From positions 62,001 to 126,000 of the forward strand of contig WBMZ01010285.1 in NCBI GenBank assembly GCA_013400975.1: a DNA stretch of 64,000 nt, given 5' to 3'. Made by a program: the position numbers and the translations under genes. Under the pieces are notes generated by a model. The model saw only the letters and a list, made by a program, of their open reading frames with translations, was not told the origin of the DNA and ran no database searches. The DNA is from Atrichornis clamosus. Lineage: Eukaryota; Chordata; Aves; Passeriformes; Menuridae. Of this stretch, positions 49,706 through 61,475 are shown piece by piece (the first letter of the stretch is position 1; each line of letters opens with the position of its first letter).

Positions 49706-52700
49706 CTGTTGGCGAGACATTCACTAATTGGCAAAACTTCCATTCCTTATATCATTTCAGTCTTTCCTTTAGTTTTCTAACATCAGTGAAATTTATTTTC
49801 CTCATACATTATCTAAGATGCTTGTCAAAAGGCGACATGGTTTGAAACCTGTGTTCTATAGCACAGCAAATGTATTTGCTGGAGGAGCACCACCAGCCCC
49901 AAATACTCAGGGCCAGTTGACTGATCACCTACACTGCAACAGCCTATCAAAAGTGACAGGTATTCACAGTGAGAGCTGCAGCTTATGATAAACAAGAGCC
50001 ATGTGCACCTTTCCTGCTGGTAATTAAAACAAACAAGCCAGTCCTTTTGTCAGGAAGGAGGGAAAAAAAAGAAGAGGTTTGCAACGTAACGCCTAGCAAA
50101 TCTTTGACTATGAAAGCTAATTTCTTCAGGAATATCTGAATCTGCTGGAAATAAGTCAAGATCATTTGCTACTGAAAGAGTTCAAAGATTTCACAAGATA
50201 GCATTCTCAGCGTTAGCTACAAAGCACTGAACACAAAGGAAGAGAGGGAACATGTGAAATGCCATGACATGGGTGGTCAGGCTGAGGCACTGGAGTGGAA
50301 TACAGGCCACTCCAGGAAACTACTGACTCTTCTCTGGAAAAGACAGGGAGTTGAGCTTTATATCAGATCGTGGCTCGACAGTTTCTCAAAGCAGATGAAG
50401 TAGGTTTTAAAACCAAAACCAATAAAACTATCTGAAATTTAGTAAGAAATGTAGAGCATGAACTATCCAAGAACTGAAACACCAATCCCCATCACCAAAC
50501 ACCAGGGTGCACCGATTCTCAGAGAACCCCCTACTTGAATAAAGTTCAACCTAGCCCAACCAACCTTAGTCATACCAATTTGTTTAGATATTTGTTATCT
50601 TAGGCCACAAAAAAGAACATTTTAAAATCGTAGTAAAGTATCATAGAAAGGATGATTGTTTTGGAGGACTGTGCTGCCAAGAACACAATCATATCACCAT
50701 CAGCCCCCACACATTTGTTACTGCATTCAGCACGAGTGCTGGATGAACATCTGCACTGCAAAAATTAAGCCCATTAGCTCCTTCAGCTTGTTAGCATACT
50801 TGAATACTGTGATCACAGCTTTCTATTTCTATCAAGGTGCTACTAGGTGTCAGACTCAGTATTCACATAGTGCATCATTATTATCTCTGCACCTCCCAGA
50901 TCCTTAACGTGTCTTGCTTTCATGACACTATTACACAGGGATGCTGAACAGAAGGAAAGAAGAAGGGGAAAACTGAGAAAGAAGGAAGAAGTTATCAGTG
51001 TAGCAATACTACTGGACAGATGAATAGACCTGTGACCTTACTGTATGTGCTTGGACCAATGCTGTGTTAGATGCATCTCTAGACCCTCAGACTATATCAC
51101 TAAGTTAGAAAAGTCATCTAACACACATGAAACACAATTAATTTAACAACTCACTGTCCTGATCTGTTTTCCTTTAGCTCCTAACAGTGCTTCAGTATAA
51201 AGAGTTGGTCAACTGTCTCATTTATGGTCTAAACAGAATGTGAAATTCTGGTTTAGTCTTGATTTTAAGCCTAAACTTGTGATAAAAGAACGTCTGTTTT
51301 TAAATAAATATAGAAATCCCAATTTGTGTTTTCACAGAAGCTGAGTATAGATATTTCTATATTGCTGATATTTTTCTTAACTCTAACCAGTCTGTATTCA
51401 CTCCTTAAGTTTGCATACAACATGCATGTATATAAAACAAAAATGAGCACAAGTCTGCTGCAATATACACGCGTACTCCCACAGTATCTGATGCCTGCAC
51501 AGTCACAGGTGACAACTGTGTTTTCTACATGCAGTAAGCTTTGTGAGTGCATTTGTTTTCTTCAACAGTCAAGACAAATTTAAGCCTACAAGAGGAACCT
51601 GGTTCACCATTAAATATAAAGCTGTCACACAGTCCACAAATCCTGACTGAAAGAACCACAACATCACTCAGAAAAAAACAGTAAATGTAGAGAAATTAAA
51701 AATACCTGTTCCTCACAAAGTAAGTGAAAAGGCCCAGGCAAACAGTCTTTCTGGCTGACATGAATTCAGCACCTTCTAGCTTGTGTCCTACATTCAGAAT
51801 GCCTTAACATGAAAAGTATGCACTGCATATAGAAGAAACCAATATGCCCACACATCTACTGGTTAGCGAAGGGTTGGTGGATCTTCGCTTATTCTCACAC
51901 TTCTGAAATGAGGCGTTTTCTCTTTACCCCAATTCCCACCCTTTCTAAATGCTAAATTCACTCCAGAGGACATAAATCCCATGCTCCTCATGTGGAGCAG
52001 TGCAGCATTCCTCCAAGGAATCAGGTTCACTGGGAAAAGCACAACTATTTATTTAATTTGCTTTTACTCTTTCACTTAGCATCTGCAACTGGCTCGTGCT
52101 AGATTCCATACTGGGCTGGCTGGGCCTTTGATCTGACTCAGGAGAGCTGTTCCTGTGTACTAATTTAACTGGCTAACATTATTCCACTAAAGTCCCATGA
52201 CTTAAGCCAAACTGGACATGATATCAAAATGGTATATTACATTGTACCAGCATGGGTTCATTCCAAATGAACTCAAGCCCGTGGATGGTCCCAAGAGACC
52301 CATTCTGATGCTTCACTCTTTTTCATTTCTCTATTACAAAAAGTGACAAATAATGAGACTTTCAGAATTGGGGGAAAGGGAGAAAGCAACTGTTAATTCT
52401 TAATTCCCAAACTCTCCTGTATTCAGGGAAAGGTCTTTTAGTGTATACTTTAGAGAGGCGAGGACTAAAGCATGGAAACCTTAAACCAGTCAAGGATAAG
52501 CCACCACTGAACAGAGCCACTTGTACATCCCTTTGCTTTGTGCAGGCACAAGAGTTTGCACAGTTGAGCTGAGAACAGAAGCAAAGACATGACAAAAAGT
52601 GGAATTTTCTCAGAGTTCATCAGAAACAGACCAGTCTCCAACCCAGCTCCTGTGTGCCCACACAAACAGCTGCACAGGGACAAGTGACGGAGCAACCACA

Positions 52701-55459
52701 AGAGGCAACAGTGGCTTATGCCAGTTTTAAGCACTTGCAAAACTGTGGAGAAAATAAGGGCTTCTCAGGCTTTCCAGTCTGAGAAAAATAGCTGCACACT
52801 AATGACCAAAGCAACACGCTTGGGTTAAACACTACATGATATGGAAACACATAATTTCACTCACAATACAGACCACTGTAGAGATCACTGAAAAGCATGG
52901 ATTTCTTTGAGCACGAGCATGATGCTGTATGTTACTCAACCTAGAAACTTCTGACAGAAAATTTTCAGCAGGCATGTATTCATACCAGAACTTACAAGCA
53001 AACTCCCAATTCACTATCATCTCAGGTGTTCCTTTAAAGCAGAAGGAGATGAGCCTGCTTAAGAAAAATTAAAGTGGCTCATTTCATCAGGGAGATGAAC
53101 AGTTTCTGGAGGTAAATGGTCAGATACACATCTGCAGAATGAAAAGCAATCGAACATCACAGTCTGCAGCATTCCTAGAGAAGAAAGGTCATCTAGTCTG
53201 ACTATGCCCTTTTTTGTGAGGGTTTCTTTAAACATTGGTTTTTTTCTTAAACCCTCACAAAACACTTTAAACTATATGAAAATATAAGTTATCTTCATAC
53301 TACCTAAGCACCTGAACAGCTTCCAATGCTGCACAGAAGAAACAGTTCCCAACTGCTCCTCCAGGCTTAAACTAGCCAAGTGCAAACACAGTAGAAATGC
53401 AGTGCTCCTCCTAAAGAATATTTGCCAGCAATAACCAATGTGAATTGAATGACTGGTGGGGAAAGCTGTGCCTGTAAAATACACCCTGCAGGTTTTCAGA
53501 ACTGCATCTAAAACTTACAGAGATTTAGCTAGACCCCTGCAAATGAAAATGGCTAGCAAGGAAGAGCAGCAAATGGATAATACTTACTAATGTGGACTGA
53601 AAATAAAAGTAACAAGAGTTGCTCAGTTACATTCTATATGATTTCTGATGTCATGTTCAAACACCTACTACGTGTATGTGAAATAATGTCTGAAAATAAT
53701 TGTCTCATAGCTTATTGTCTTCCTCTGTCCAGAAGGAGGATTGTGCCTGTGGTATGAGACCGCGCTGTGGTTTTCATACTTGAATTTTAGGCCTGCATTG
53801 ACGAAATGTTTATGCTACCATGTACTTCTTGTGGAGAAACTGTGTAGATAGGGTGCCCTCAGAGTCTGTGGGAGGTCATTTCCCAGACTCACAGTGGTCC
53901 AGGAGGAGCTCCTGTGTCTTGTAGAGCCAAGTATATCTGTAAGATACAAAGTCCCATCGTGCCTGGCAGTACGGCTCCGAGATTTCCAACCCAAAGCTTA
54001 ATCATTCTCTAAGATACATAAAAATCAGTCTTTGAATGAAGATTTTAATACACAGTACAAACTTTGAGCACTTAAAATTTCCTTTTGCATCTATAAGAAA
54101 TCAGTAGCCAAAAAAGGAAACAGGAGAAAGCACAAGGATTACCCAACGTAATTGTACTGAGTGGTAATGTTTAGTATTGGACAAAGTTTCCTAAAAATTA
54201 ACAGGAATTGAAGGAAGGGTGAATGAAATGTGTATAAAGAGCAAACACAAACAGCTCTAGCAAACATTTTTGCTAGATCTTGATTAAATGTGATACAACT
54301 GACTTACTTTGTGAATGAATAAAATAGCATTTCAGCTACTGAGATTCCCACATTTTCATCTGCACAGCATTGTGAGTTTTTCTTTCTTCTCTCATTAACT
54401 GTAAATATATGATTAATGTTTAGCTGGAAATTTTGTGAAATGGAAATTCCTTACCAGGAGCCAAGTTCAGCCCTGTTTGCAAGCAGACCCAGATACCTGA
54501 CATTGTACCAGAACATTTTGTGGTTGTTATTGGCCACATATGTGTGTGTGTCTGGCTTGTCCAAATCACTACTAGTGTAAGGCTCCAGAGGAAGAATAGG
54601 TAAACTCTAGCATTACCGAATTCCACTGCAGTTTTGTTACAGCGTTCATGGGACCAGGATTCTATTTCATTTATTAAAAAACAGGGAATAAAATATTTTT
54701 TAAAATACATACAACATTTTAAGAAAAAATACAAAAGTCACCTTAATGTTTTGCAGGTTTTTTTCAAATTTTCAAGCTCATATTAATTGCTAACATTTCA
54801 TGATGTGCTTCAAAAATATGCAAAGATGAAATTATTTCAAAACAAATCACAGAACCTGATTATAGCACTTCAAGAAAAAACACAACTGCACTCTAGGCTG
54901 AAAACAAATTGGATTTTCTAAATAAAAATATCTATCTAGTATTTAGTTACATAGACAGAACTAAAATCCAGAGCTTTATGGTTTATTCTGTAATCTGAAC
55001 CCCAGAGAACCTCTTGCCTTTTAAACAAGTTAGCATATGTATCAAATTGAGTTTTTGTTAAAACTCCACTGGTCAAAAAATATTTATCGCTCTATCTACA
55101 TCAGAAGTTTCTTTATCATTAATTGTGCTCAGTGACAGAGAAGGGACAAGTAACAGCATGAGAGATCACTAAATAGCACAAGATATGCCCTAGGCTATGG
55201 GTCTCACCTGGTTACCACAGCTTCTCCTTTCCAATGGCAGCCTCATGTAACCTCATTTTAACAGCCGGGGACACAGGGAGCCCAGCGGAGGGAAAGAAAT
55301 GAATCCTTCTGAACAAGTGGGCCAAATAAAGATAACATAAGCAAGTAAGTAAGCATTTTCAAGCATATAGACCGTGACTAAAGCAACTGATAAATACAGG
55401 TGACCACACAGTTTTATGCATGTGCTTTATGGCCAGATGATGACCCTCCCAATCCACCC
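49706..55459. other. Intron stretch without recognised genes
   Basis: A purine-rich run lies near 50950-50990. Otherwise nothing above background was seen on either strand. Confidence 0.6.
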
Positions 55460-55745
55460 CCTCCCGAGATCTATAGTCCCAGCTAAATCAGCCCGCAGTC
55501 ATGCGGCAGATGCAGCTGAAATCAATACTGTCGTAACAACATCCCTCTCCTTTCCCTGCTAAAGCCCCGTAATAGCCAAGTTTCAGCTGAGCTCGGTATT
55601 GACCGGCTCACAGCACCGCCGGGCAGGATCAGCCCGGATCGCTATCTGGTGAGCGGGGAGCACGTCCTGACTTTCCCCAGTCACTTAAGCCGGCGTCTCA
55701 CTGCTTGTCCTTAGAGACCACAGCTCCACTCAGGCAGAGAGCGTC
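55460..55745. promoter_or_regulatory. CpG-rich patch, candidate internal promoter or regulatory element
   Basis: Sixteen CpG dinucleotides occur in about 285 bases, in a window where most stretches of this size have few. The patch includes a CCGGGC...GCCCGG inverted repeat at 55619-55637, a GCGGGG box and CACGTC. It lies about 5.6 kb into the intron after the LDLa exon. No convincing first exon with a recognised protein start was found. The call is by composition and position only; a conserved enhancer is equally possible. Confidence 0.4.
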
Positions 55746-57359
55746 TAGACAGTATTCATGATCCATCTGTCTGGCACAGCCAGGCTGATGACAAACTCTA
55801 TTAGAGCCGAAACAATTTTTTTTTTTCCTGCTCTTCCCTCCTCCCATCTCCCTTTTCCTCCGAGAAGCAGTAATCTGACACTGAAAATTACTATCATTGT
55901 TGCAATGCTCAAAATAGCAGTGCCAGACTTTCATTAACATCAACGCTAGACTGCTAAATATTTAAAGAAATGGATAAATTTCACCTGAAGTGGGACAGCC
56001 CGGCACACATGAAAGCAGAAGCACAATCAAAATGTAAATCTAAGCGGTTGTTTTTATCTGCACAAATTCGGTGTCACAGTCAGAGGGGGATGCCAAAGGT
56101 CTCTTTAAACAAAATATTTTCCTTTGATTGAGCTTTTTGTTTTTAAAACAGAATCATTCTCCAACCCCCTGCAGATCCCTACAAAGCTCAGAGCTGACAG
56201 CAGTAGGTGGGGGTGGTGAAAGGGAGAGCTATATATTTGATTTGTTTGGGTTTTTTTACCTTGCAGAGGAAAATGAACTCCTACAGCAAACTCTTCTATG
56301 CCAAAACAGGCATGACACATCACCTCCATCAATGCTGACAACTTGAAATTTGATGTAGACATAATTTACACATGACAAAAAGAATTTGTTCTCACTTATT
56401 TTATTCTTCTGTAAATTCTCAAGCATGTCAATATTTGTGCTTGATATGCCCACGAACACATACAGATCACAGCAAAGATAACTACCTGTACTGTTTTCAA
56501 ACAATTAAAAAGCCTAAAATCTCCACCATTGCAACCCTTCTCAGTGAGACATGACTTGGACACTGCAGTCTGCAGACAACAGACTACACTTCCCATATCA
56601 AAATCTAATTTACTTTTAGCAGGACAAGGCAGGCTGATCATTGTGAAACAAAGGGAAATGCTCAAACAAATGAACTGTGTCCTGCTAGAAGCAGGCACAT
56701 TGTTTCAGTTCTTTGGAGTCCAGATTCTGCAGGTCACATGGTGTGGGCAAGCTGCTGCCAAGGCCAAGTTTGCGATGTTTAAAATCCTACTCTTCACCTC
56801 ATTTTTCCTGGCTTTGTGCTGTTAGATACACCCTTGACCTCCAAGTAGTCTTAAAAGAACCACCATCTCCATTATTTCAATCAATAAGTCTTTACAGCCG
56901 ATGAAAACAAAAACAAGTAGCCCTACTGAAAGCTGACACGGGCTGTGCACAAGGCGACCTGTGGGGAAAGGTGCAGTAACATTGGGGCATCCTTACTGAG
57001 GGAGGGAGGTGTGCTTCAATGTGCATCACCAAACCTGCATCCCAATGTAAACCAAGCAAGCTGCTACCATAACAGGTTCAGCTCAAATGCCTTAGCGTGT
57101 ATTTTGACCAACTTGCTGGATTGCAGCTTGTGTCATCTATAATCAGATTCTAACACACCCTGGCTTTTCCCCAGCTGCCCTCCAATTCTTCTGTGCTATA
57201 CAGAATAAATTGCCTGTGCAGCAGAAGAAGGAAGCCCTATCTACAAGTCAGCAAAGGAAAATTAATAAAACAAAAGGCTTGCAGAAATACACATTTTGTT
57301 TTACTTTCCAGTAAGAAGTAAGACATTGAGTGAGATACTGAGTTCAGCAGCAACATTTT
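55746..57359. other. Intron stretch without recognised genes
   Basis: Sequence between the CpG patch and the CR1 copy, with a T11-13 run near 55817-55829. No gene or repeat family was recognised. Confidence 0.55.
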
Positions 57360-57632
57360 TACAAGGGCTAGTGATAGGACAAGGGGGTATGGCCTGAAAG
57401 AGAGTAGGTTTAGTTTAAGTATTAGGAAGAAATTCTGTACTGTGAGAGTGGTAAGACACTGGAATGGGTTGCCCAGAGAAATTGTGGGTGCCCCATCCCT
57501 AGAAGTGTTCAAGGCCAGGTTGGATGGGGCTTTAAAGCAACCTGTTCCAGTACAAGTGTCCCTGCCCACAGCAGCGGGCTTGGAACTAAATGATCTTCAG
57601 GGTCCCTTCCAACCCCAACCAGTCTACGATTT
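57360..57632 (+). repeat. CR1 LINE, 3' end, plus orientation
   Basis: This is a typical avian CR1 3' segment. It has the block CACTGGAATGGGTTGCCCAG, then a reading frame with NGLPREIVGAPSLEVFKARL corresponding to the end of CR1 ORF2. It then has GATCTTCAGGGTCCCTTCC and a terminal TCTACGAT close to the family's ATTCTATGA tail. It is 5'-truncated, as usual for LINE copies, and lies in antisense to LDLRAD4. It is the best preserved interspersed repeat in the window. The 5' boundary is approximate. Confidence 0.93.
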
Positions 57633-60600
57633 AAAAGACTGAATTAACAGTCATCACACTGCAGCCATGTAAGAATGACAAGGAGAGAGGCACACCAGAT
57701 CCCGGAGATTTAAACTCCTCCAACACAGTAAGATAGCATCTCCTATAATCACAGGATCCAGGGAGCAGGTCACCCACAAAAAAAAAATCTTTCTATATCA
57801 CTTCTCATGCAACTTAACTAAACTAAACAAGAAGCTCCAACAAGACATTCTGGATTTGGCTGCTGGCAAGAACACAAATGAGGAATGCTTCAGTAGCTGG
57901 GAAATACAGGCTACCACTAACATGGCACATACTGCTTAAATAAACTAAAGCAAAACTTTCATATGAAAATATATTTATGTAGACATTGTTTGGGGGTAGT
58001 CTGTGTATAACTGTGAAATTAAATAAATATTTTTTCCATCACAGAAGGATAGAAGGTTTGCACATAGCATGAGAAAGGATTCTTTGAACAAACAGCAGAG
58101 GGGAAGACTTTAGTGACAACGTGCTGTAGGTAAAGACAGGGGCAGGGAGAAACAGGCCACGCTGCTTGCATACAGACCAGCACAAACTGATAAGTGTCTC
58201 CTTTCAACAGTTTCCTTCCCATTCAAGAACTGCACACAAGCAAGAAGATGCAACAATAGCACCGATATATAACACTGATCAAAAAGAAATACCTGGTTTA
58301 AGATTCCTCAAGTGATTTGGTTTTTTAATACTCATTTTTTTCTTATTGAGCTGTACGACTGTCATGTTACTAATTAGAGGGCAATAAATGTATGTACTTC
58401 TGTGTTGAAAGGCAGCCTGCTCGGCTGGGACATTTCAAGAGCATACACTCTGGTGTACTCCGGTAGGGATCCCCATTAAAATCATTGAGCAAAAGCATGC
58501 ACACATTTCTTAATTCAATGTGTCATCCCTCTAAGGCCTGGGGACCTCACTTCAGCAAGTATTCTAAAAACATTTTTTCAAAGCTGGAATAAGCCAACAC
58601 AACCAACTGAGGTGTCCATAACAGTGTTCTTTCCTATTACCAACTGGCACTGATTTCTACCATGTAGTAGTCTGTTTAATAGCCACAAAATGATAAATAT
58701 AATTTAAATACTATTTATGGTTGTATCATTTGTATGCCTGGCTTTGATATTTTTTCTCTTTGTTTCACTATTAGGATTCTGTTTCACTGGGATCTGGTAT
58801 TTTCTACTTAAAACCGAAGTTCCTTAATTTAACAGCACTTGTCACACAGTGCAATGAAAAAGTACAGTCACTGTCAATATCCCCAAATGCAACAACTAAT
58901 GAAGGTGTTTCTCTGCTACAAGGTAAGCAAAAAGTTAAACACTTCCAAATGCTCCTAGCAATGTATCAAGTATTTCCTCTACAAACTCCTCATTTGCAAT
59001 GCTGTTGCAAAACCAGCAAATACAGTTCTAGAAGGATTTAATAAGAGTGTGTACCTAATTACTGCTCTTCTCTCAGCACTTGGGAGGTCTCAGGTAGCAG
59101 GACTATTGGACACCATATTTTAGGAGTCAGAGAAAATGACTATAATAGATTTGAAGAAATCCATATGTATCCATATGTAATCCATATGGAGGAACTTGGG
59201 GGGTTTTGCTTTGTTTGTTGGGGTTTATTTTTAAACCCCACAAATGGGTGGTAACAGTCATCACTGCTGTAACAGGCTGATTTGAGGAGAAAGCTATTTT
59301 TCTCCAAGTCCACTGAAAAGTAAGAAAAATGCTGCCAACTTGACTGACATGACTTTCCAGAGACAGGGTCATGAAACACACCAACCTCAGTTCCCATGAA
59401 AGCAGTAAGGAACCTGCCCCAAAGGTGTTTCAGAGACACATTTTGTTCAGTTTGGCCTGGATGAACTTTGTGTCACCGGAGGCAGCGAGGATGACCAGCC
59501 AGCTGACCAGCACTGCTCCCTCTCAGCATGCCTGTCTTTGTGGCCTACAGCAACACATCTGCGGGGACAAATGTGACTTAGGCGAAAACCAGGAAGTTTG
59601 AAGATCCTGGATCAAGCAAGTAACAATTTCTAGAGTCCAAAGGCCTTTTGAGGAGAAGGCCAGCACACAGTGCCAACACACTGCTTGATTACTGCATGAT
59701 GGCCACCAGCACAGAGTAGTTCTGAAAAACCACTGGCACCCTGCTTGTCAGACCTCAGGATGAAGGAGGTTTTGGGACCACCACCTAGGAGCTCCACCTA
59801 GGAACTCACAGGGTGCCACCATCACCTTGCAGCTGTGCAGGGCCACCACCTGCGATGCCACAGCTGCTGCTTGTCACCAAAGCCCTTCCCTCCACCTGCT
59901 ACCACTCTGGTTTTCATGGCCCCTCTTGGACAAATGGTTGTGCCGGCTTGGTTTAAGAGAAGAGCTGTACAGTATCCCAGTCAAAAAAAATCCCACTATT
60001 TGAAATTTAAAGATATGCCCACAAGTTTTGCATGAACAAATAATAAGATGTAACATTTTTGCAACTCAAAAGCCAAGGTTATGGGCAAACACACGTGACA
60101 TTTTGATTTGGACCCATTACCAAAAGCCTGTTGTCTTGTCCTAGGGCTTTGGAGAGAATTCCACTCAAAACCAAACAAATTAAAACATACATAAAATGAA
60201 ATAACATAAAATATACAGGTCATTATTATTTCAAAGCCACTAAAATCACTGCAGAGGTACCAAAGGAACATATAGTACCAGATTTAAATGATTTCAAGTA
60301 CAACATTTAGGAACATGTTCACTTTGAAGTCAGTGGGCAGAGGAGGACAGGTGTATATCCAACACCTGACTTCATCTTCTGTCATGAATTCACTCCGCTG
60401 ATTCTATCCTGCTTACAGCCCCATGCATTCATTAGAAAAATTACAGATTCATGCTACTCATAATTCCTATCATAAATAACAACATAACAACACAGATATT
60501 CCTAAGCCATAGTCACAACCAGAAGTGAAATAGCATGCTGAGGGATGTCAGCATTGGCAGAACCCAACCATTTGCAAAGTAGAAGTAACATAACATCACT

Positions 60601-61268
60601 TCTATTGTACTTGTATATCAGAAATATTACTGGAAAATTTATCCCCCATCCAGAAAGCTGAATTGTGGTTTAAAAATAAATCATTGCAGAACAAACAAAA
60701 GCAAAAATCAAAGTTTGATTTTAGTTTACATCACTGAGGGCAAAGCACTAAGAAAGCAATTCTAGTGATAAACTCTGGCACTGTGTGTGCAATATTTATG
60801 CACCAAAGAATAGCAACTAAAGCTATTTTAAATATATACCTACAAAGGTCAGTGACCTATCAAATGATGCTGATCTCAGCAACAATAAAATGCCTTTGAT
60901 GAATAAGAATGATGAATAGAAAGATTATCACTTTTTCGATAGCATACTTTTAATAGCATATAAAGACTGTTACACAGAAAAAGCATAGAATATTTTGTAG
61001 AACCTTGGAAAACAAATAATTTAATTATGCTGTCTTTCTCAGAGGCCACATATGATCCATATCATTATAACCTCAACGTCTGTAGCACAAACTCCCTTTT
61101 GTATAACTACAAATTTCCATGCTCAGAAACCTAGGGAAAGCATGTTACAAATCCCTGCTACTTCAGAGAAAAATAGTATTTACTTTCTCTGTCTCACACT
61201 CCCTTGATATCCTACTGCAGACCAAGTTTCCAAAAAGACTGATTTCTGCGGTAAACAGACATATTTGA
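57633..61268. other. Intron stretch without recognised genes
   Basis: Contains the CATATG tandem at 59.17 kb and a GC-richer segment at about 59640-59960 with a small CCACCTAGGA duplication. Nothing coding was recognised. Confidence 0.55.
59161..59189 (+). repeat. Tandem CCATATGTAT repeat with palindromic cores
   Basis: CCATATGTAT, CCATATGTAA, T, CCATATGG. Each unit contains the CATATG E-box-like palindrome. Confidence 0.88.
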
Positions 61269-61283
61269 CATACATACATACAT
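61269..61283 (-). repeat. Short CATA repeat just inside the intron (UAUG in the transcript)
   Basis: Nearly four CATA units on the plus strand give consecutive UAUG/UGUAUG units in the LDLRAD4 pre-mRNA, starting about 28 bases after the donor. UG- and UGUA-rich motifs close to a donor are typical binding sites for CELF-type and other splicing regulators. Any effect on this exon is inference. Confidence 0.7.
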
Positions 61284-61302
61284 GGATGCACACAACGAGC
61301 CA

Positions 61303-61310
61303 ATACTTAC
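61303..61310 (-). promoter_or_regulatory. 5' splice site (donor) of the LDLa exon
   Basis: The minus strand reads GTAAGTAT immediately after the exon, a near-consensus U1 site. Reading on through it in frame soon leaves the family sequence and enters low-complexity intron, which supports the boundary. The last exon base is the first base of a codon, expected to be a Ser completed by the next exon. Confidence 0.88.
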
Positions 61311-61451
61311 AGCTGAAGATGCCTGGAGGTGGATGCTCTGTTACAAGCAGGCAGTTCTCTTCATCACTGTTATCCCCACAGTCATTCTGTTGGTTACAAA
61401 TCAGCGAACCAAGATACAAGCATTTACCACTGGCACAGGTGAATTTGCACT
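61311..61451 (-). CDS. LDLRAD4: LDLRAD4 internal exon encoding the LDL-receptor class A domain
   Basis: The minus strand reads a full LDLa module. Six cysteines lie at exon residues 1, 5, 10, 18, 24 and 33, with the calcium-site signature DCGDNSDEENC, followed by a short linker ending PPPGIFS. The module and linker match the extracellular exon of LDLRAD4 (C18orf1) as I know the family. The LDLa spacing is seen directly; the gene name is family recognition. The exon begins after a pyrimidine tract ending TTTCAG, with CTCAC-like branch sequence upstream, and ends at donor GTAAGT. It holds 46 whole codons plus 2 and 1 flanking bases, so it is a phase 1-1 cassette of 141 bases whose skipping keeps frame. 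LDLRAD4 is an endosomal/plasma-membrane single-pass protein that limits TGF-beta signalling by binding SMAD2/3 and recruiting NEDD4-type ligases. The transmembrane and PPxY exons are outside the window. One usual calcium ligand position (Asp after cysteine four) is Asn. An unrelated LDLa protein is less likely because the linker also fits. Confidence 0.93.
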
Positions 61452-61475
61452 CTGAAAGGCAAAAAAGAAACCGAA
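61452..61475 (-). promoter_or_regulatory. 3' splice site (acceptor) of the LDLa exon
   Basis: Read on the minus strand, this stretch is a pyrimidine-rich tract ending in CAG directly before the exon. A CTCAC sequence roughly 15 bases further upstream could serve as a branch site. It defines the exon start at 61451. The boundary is supported because the first two exon bases (AG) complete a Glu codon expected before the first cysteine of this family. Confidence 0.85.

Larger units (their letters stand above)
1..61310 (-). other. LDLRAD4: LDLRAD4 intron downstream of the LDLa exon (at least 61 kb, continues beyond the window)
   Basis: No minus-strand reading frame contains the isoleucine/valine-rich transmembrane segment that follows the LDLa linker in LDLRAD4, so the next coding exon must lie below position 1. 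The interval is AT-rich and sparsely repetitive. It contains scattered CR1 and MIR/L2-like relics, microsatellites and a few CpG- or motif-dense patches listed separately. In mammals the intron after the LDLa exon houses the promoter of shorter isoforms lacking this domain; whether this holds here cannot be shown from sequence alone. Confidence 0.75.

Noticed and set aside
57442..57642. 66-codon open frame containing LPREIVGAPSLEVFKARL
   Set aside because: It is the remnant of CR1 ORF2 within the repeat, not an independent gene. The opposite-strand frame at 57237-57569 is its shadow.
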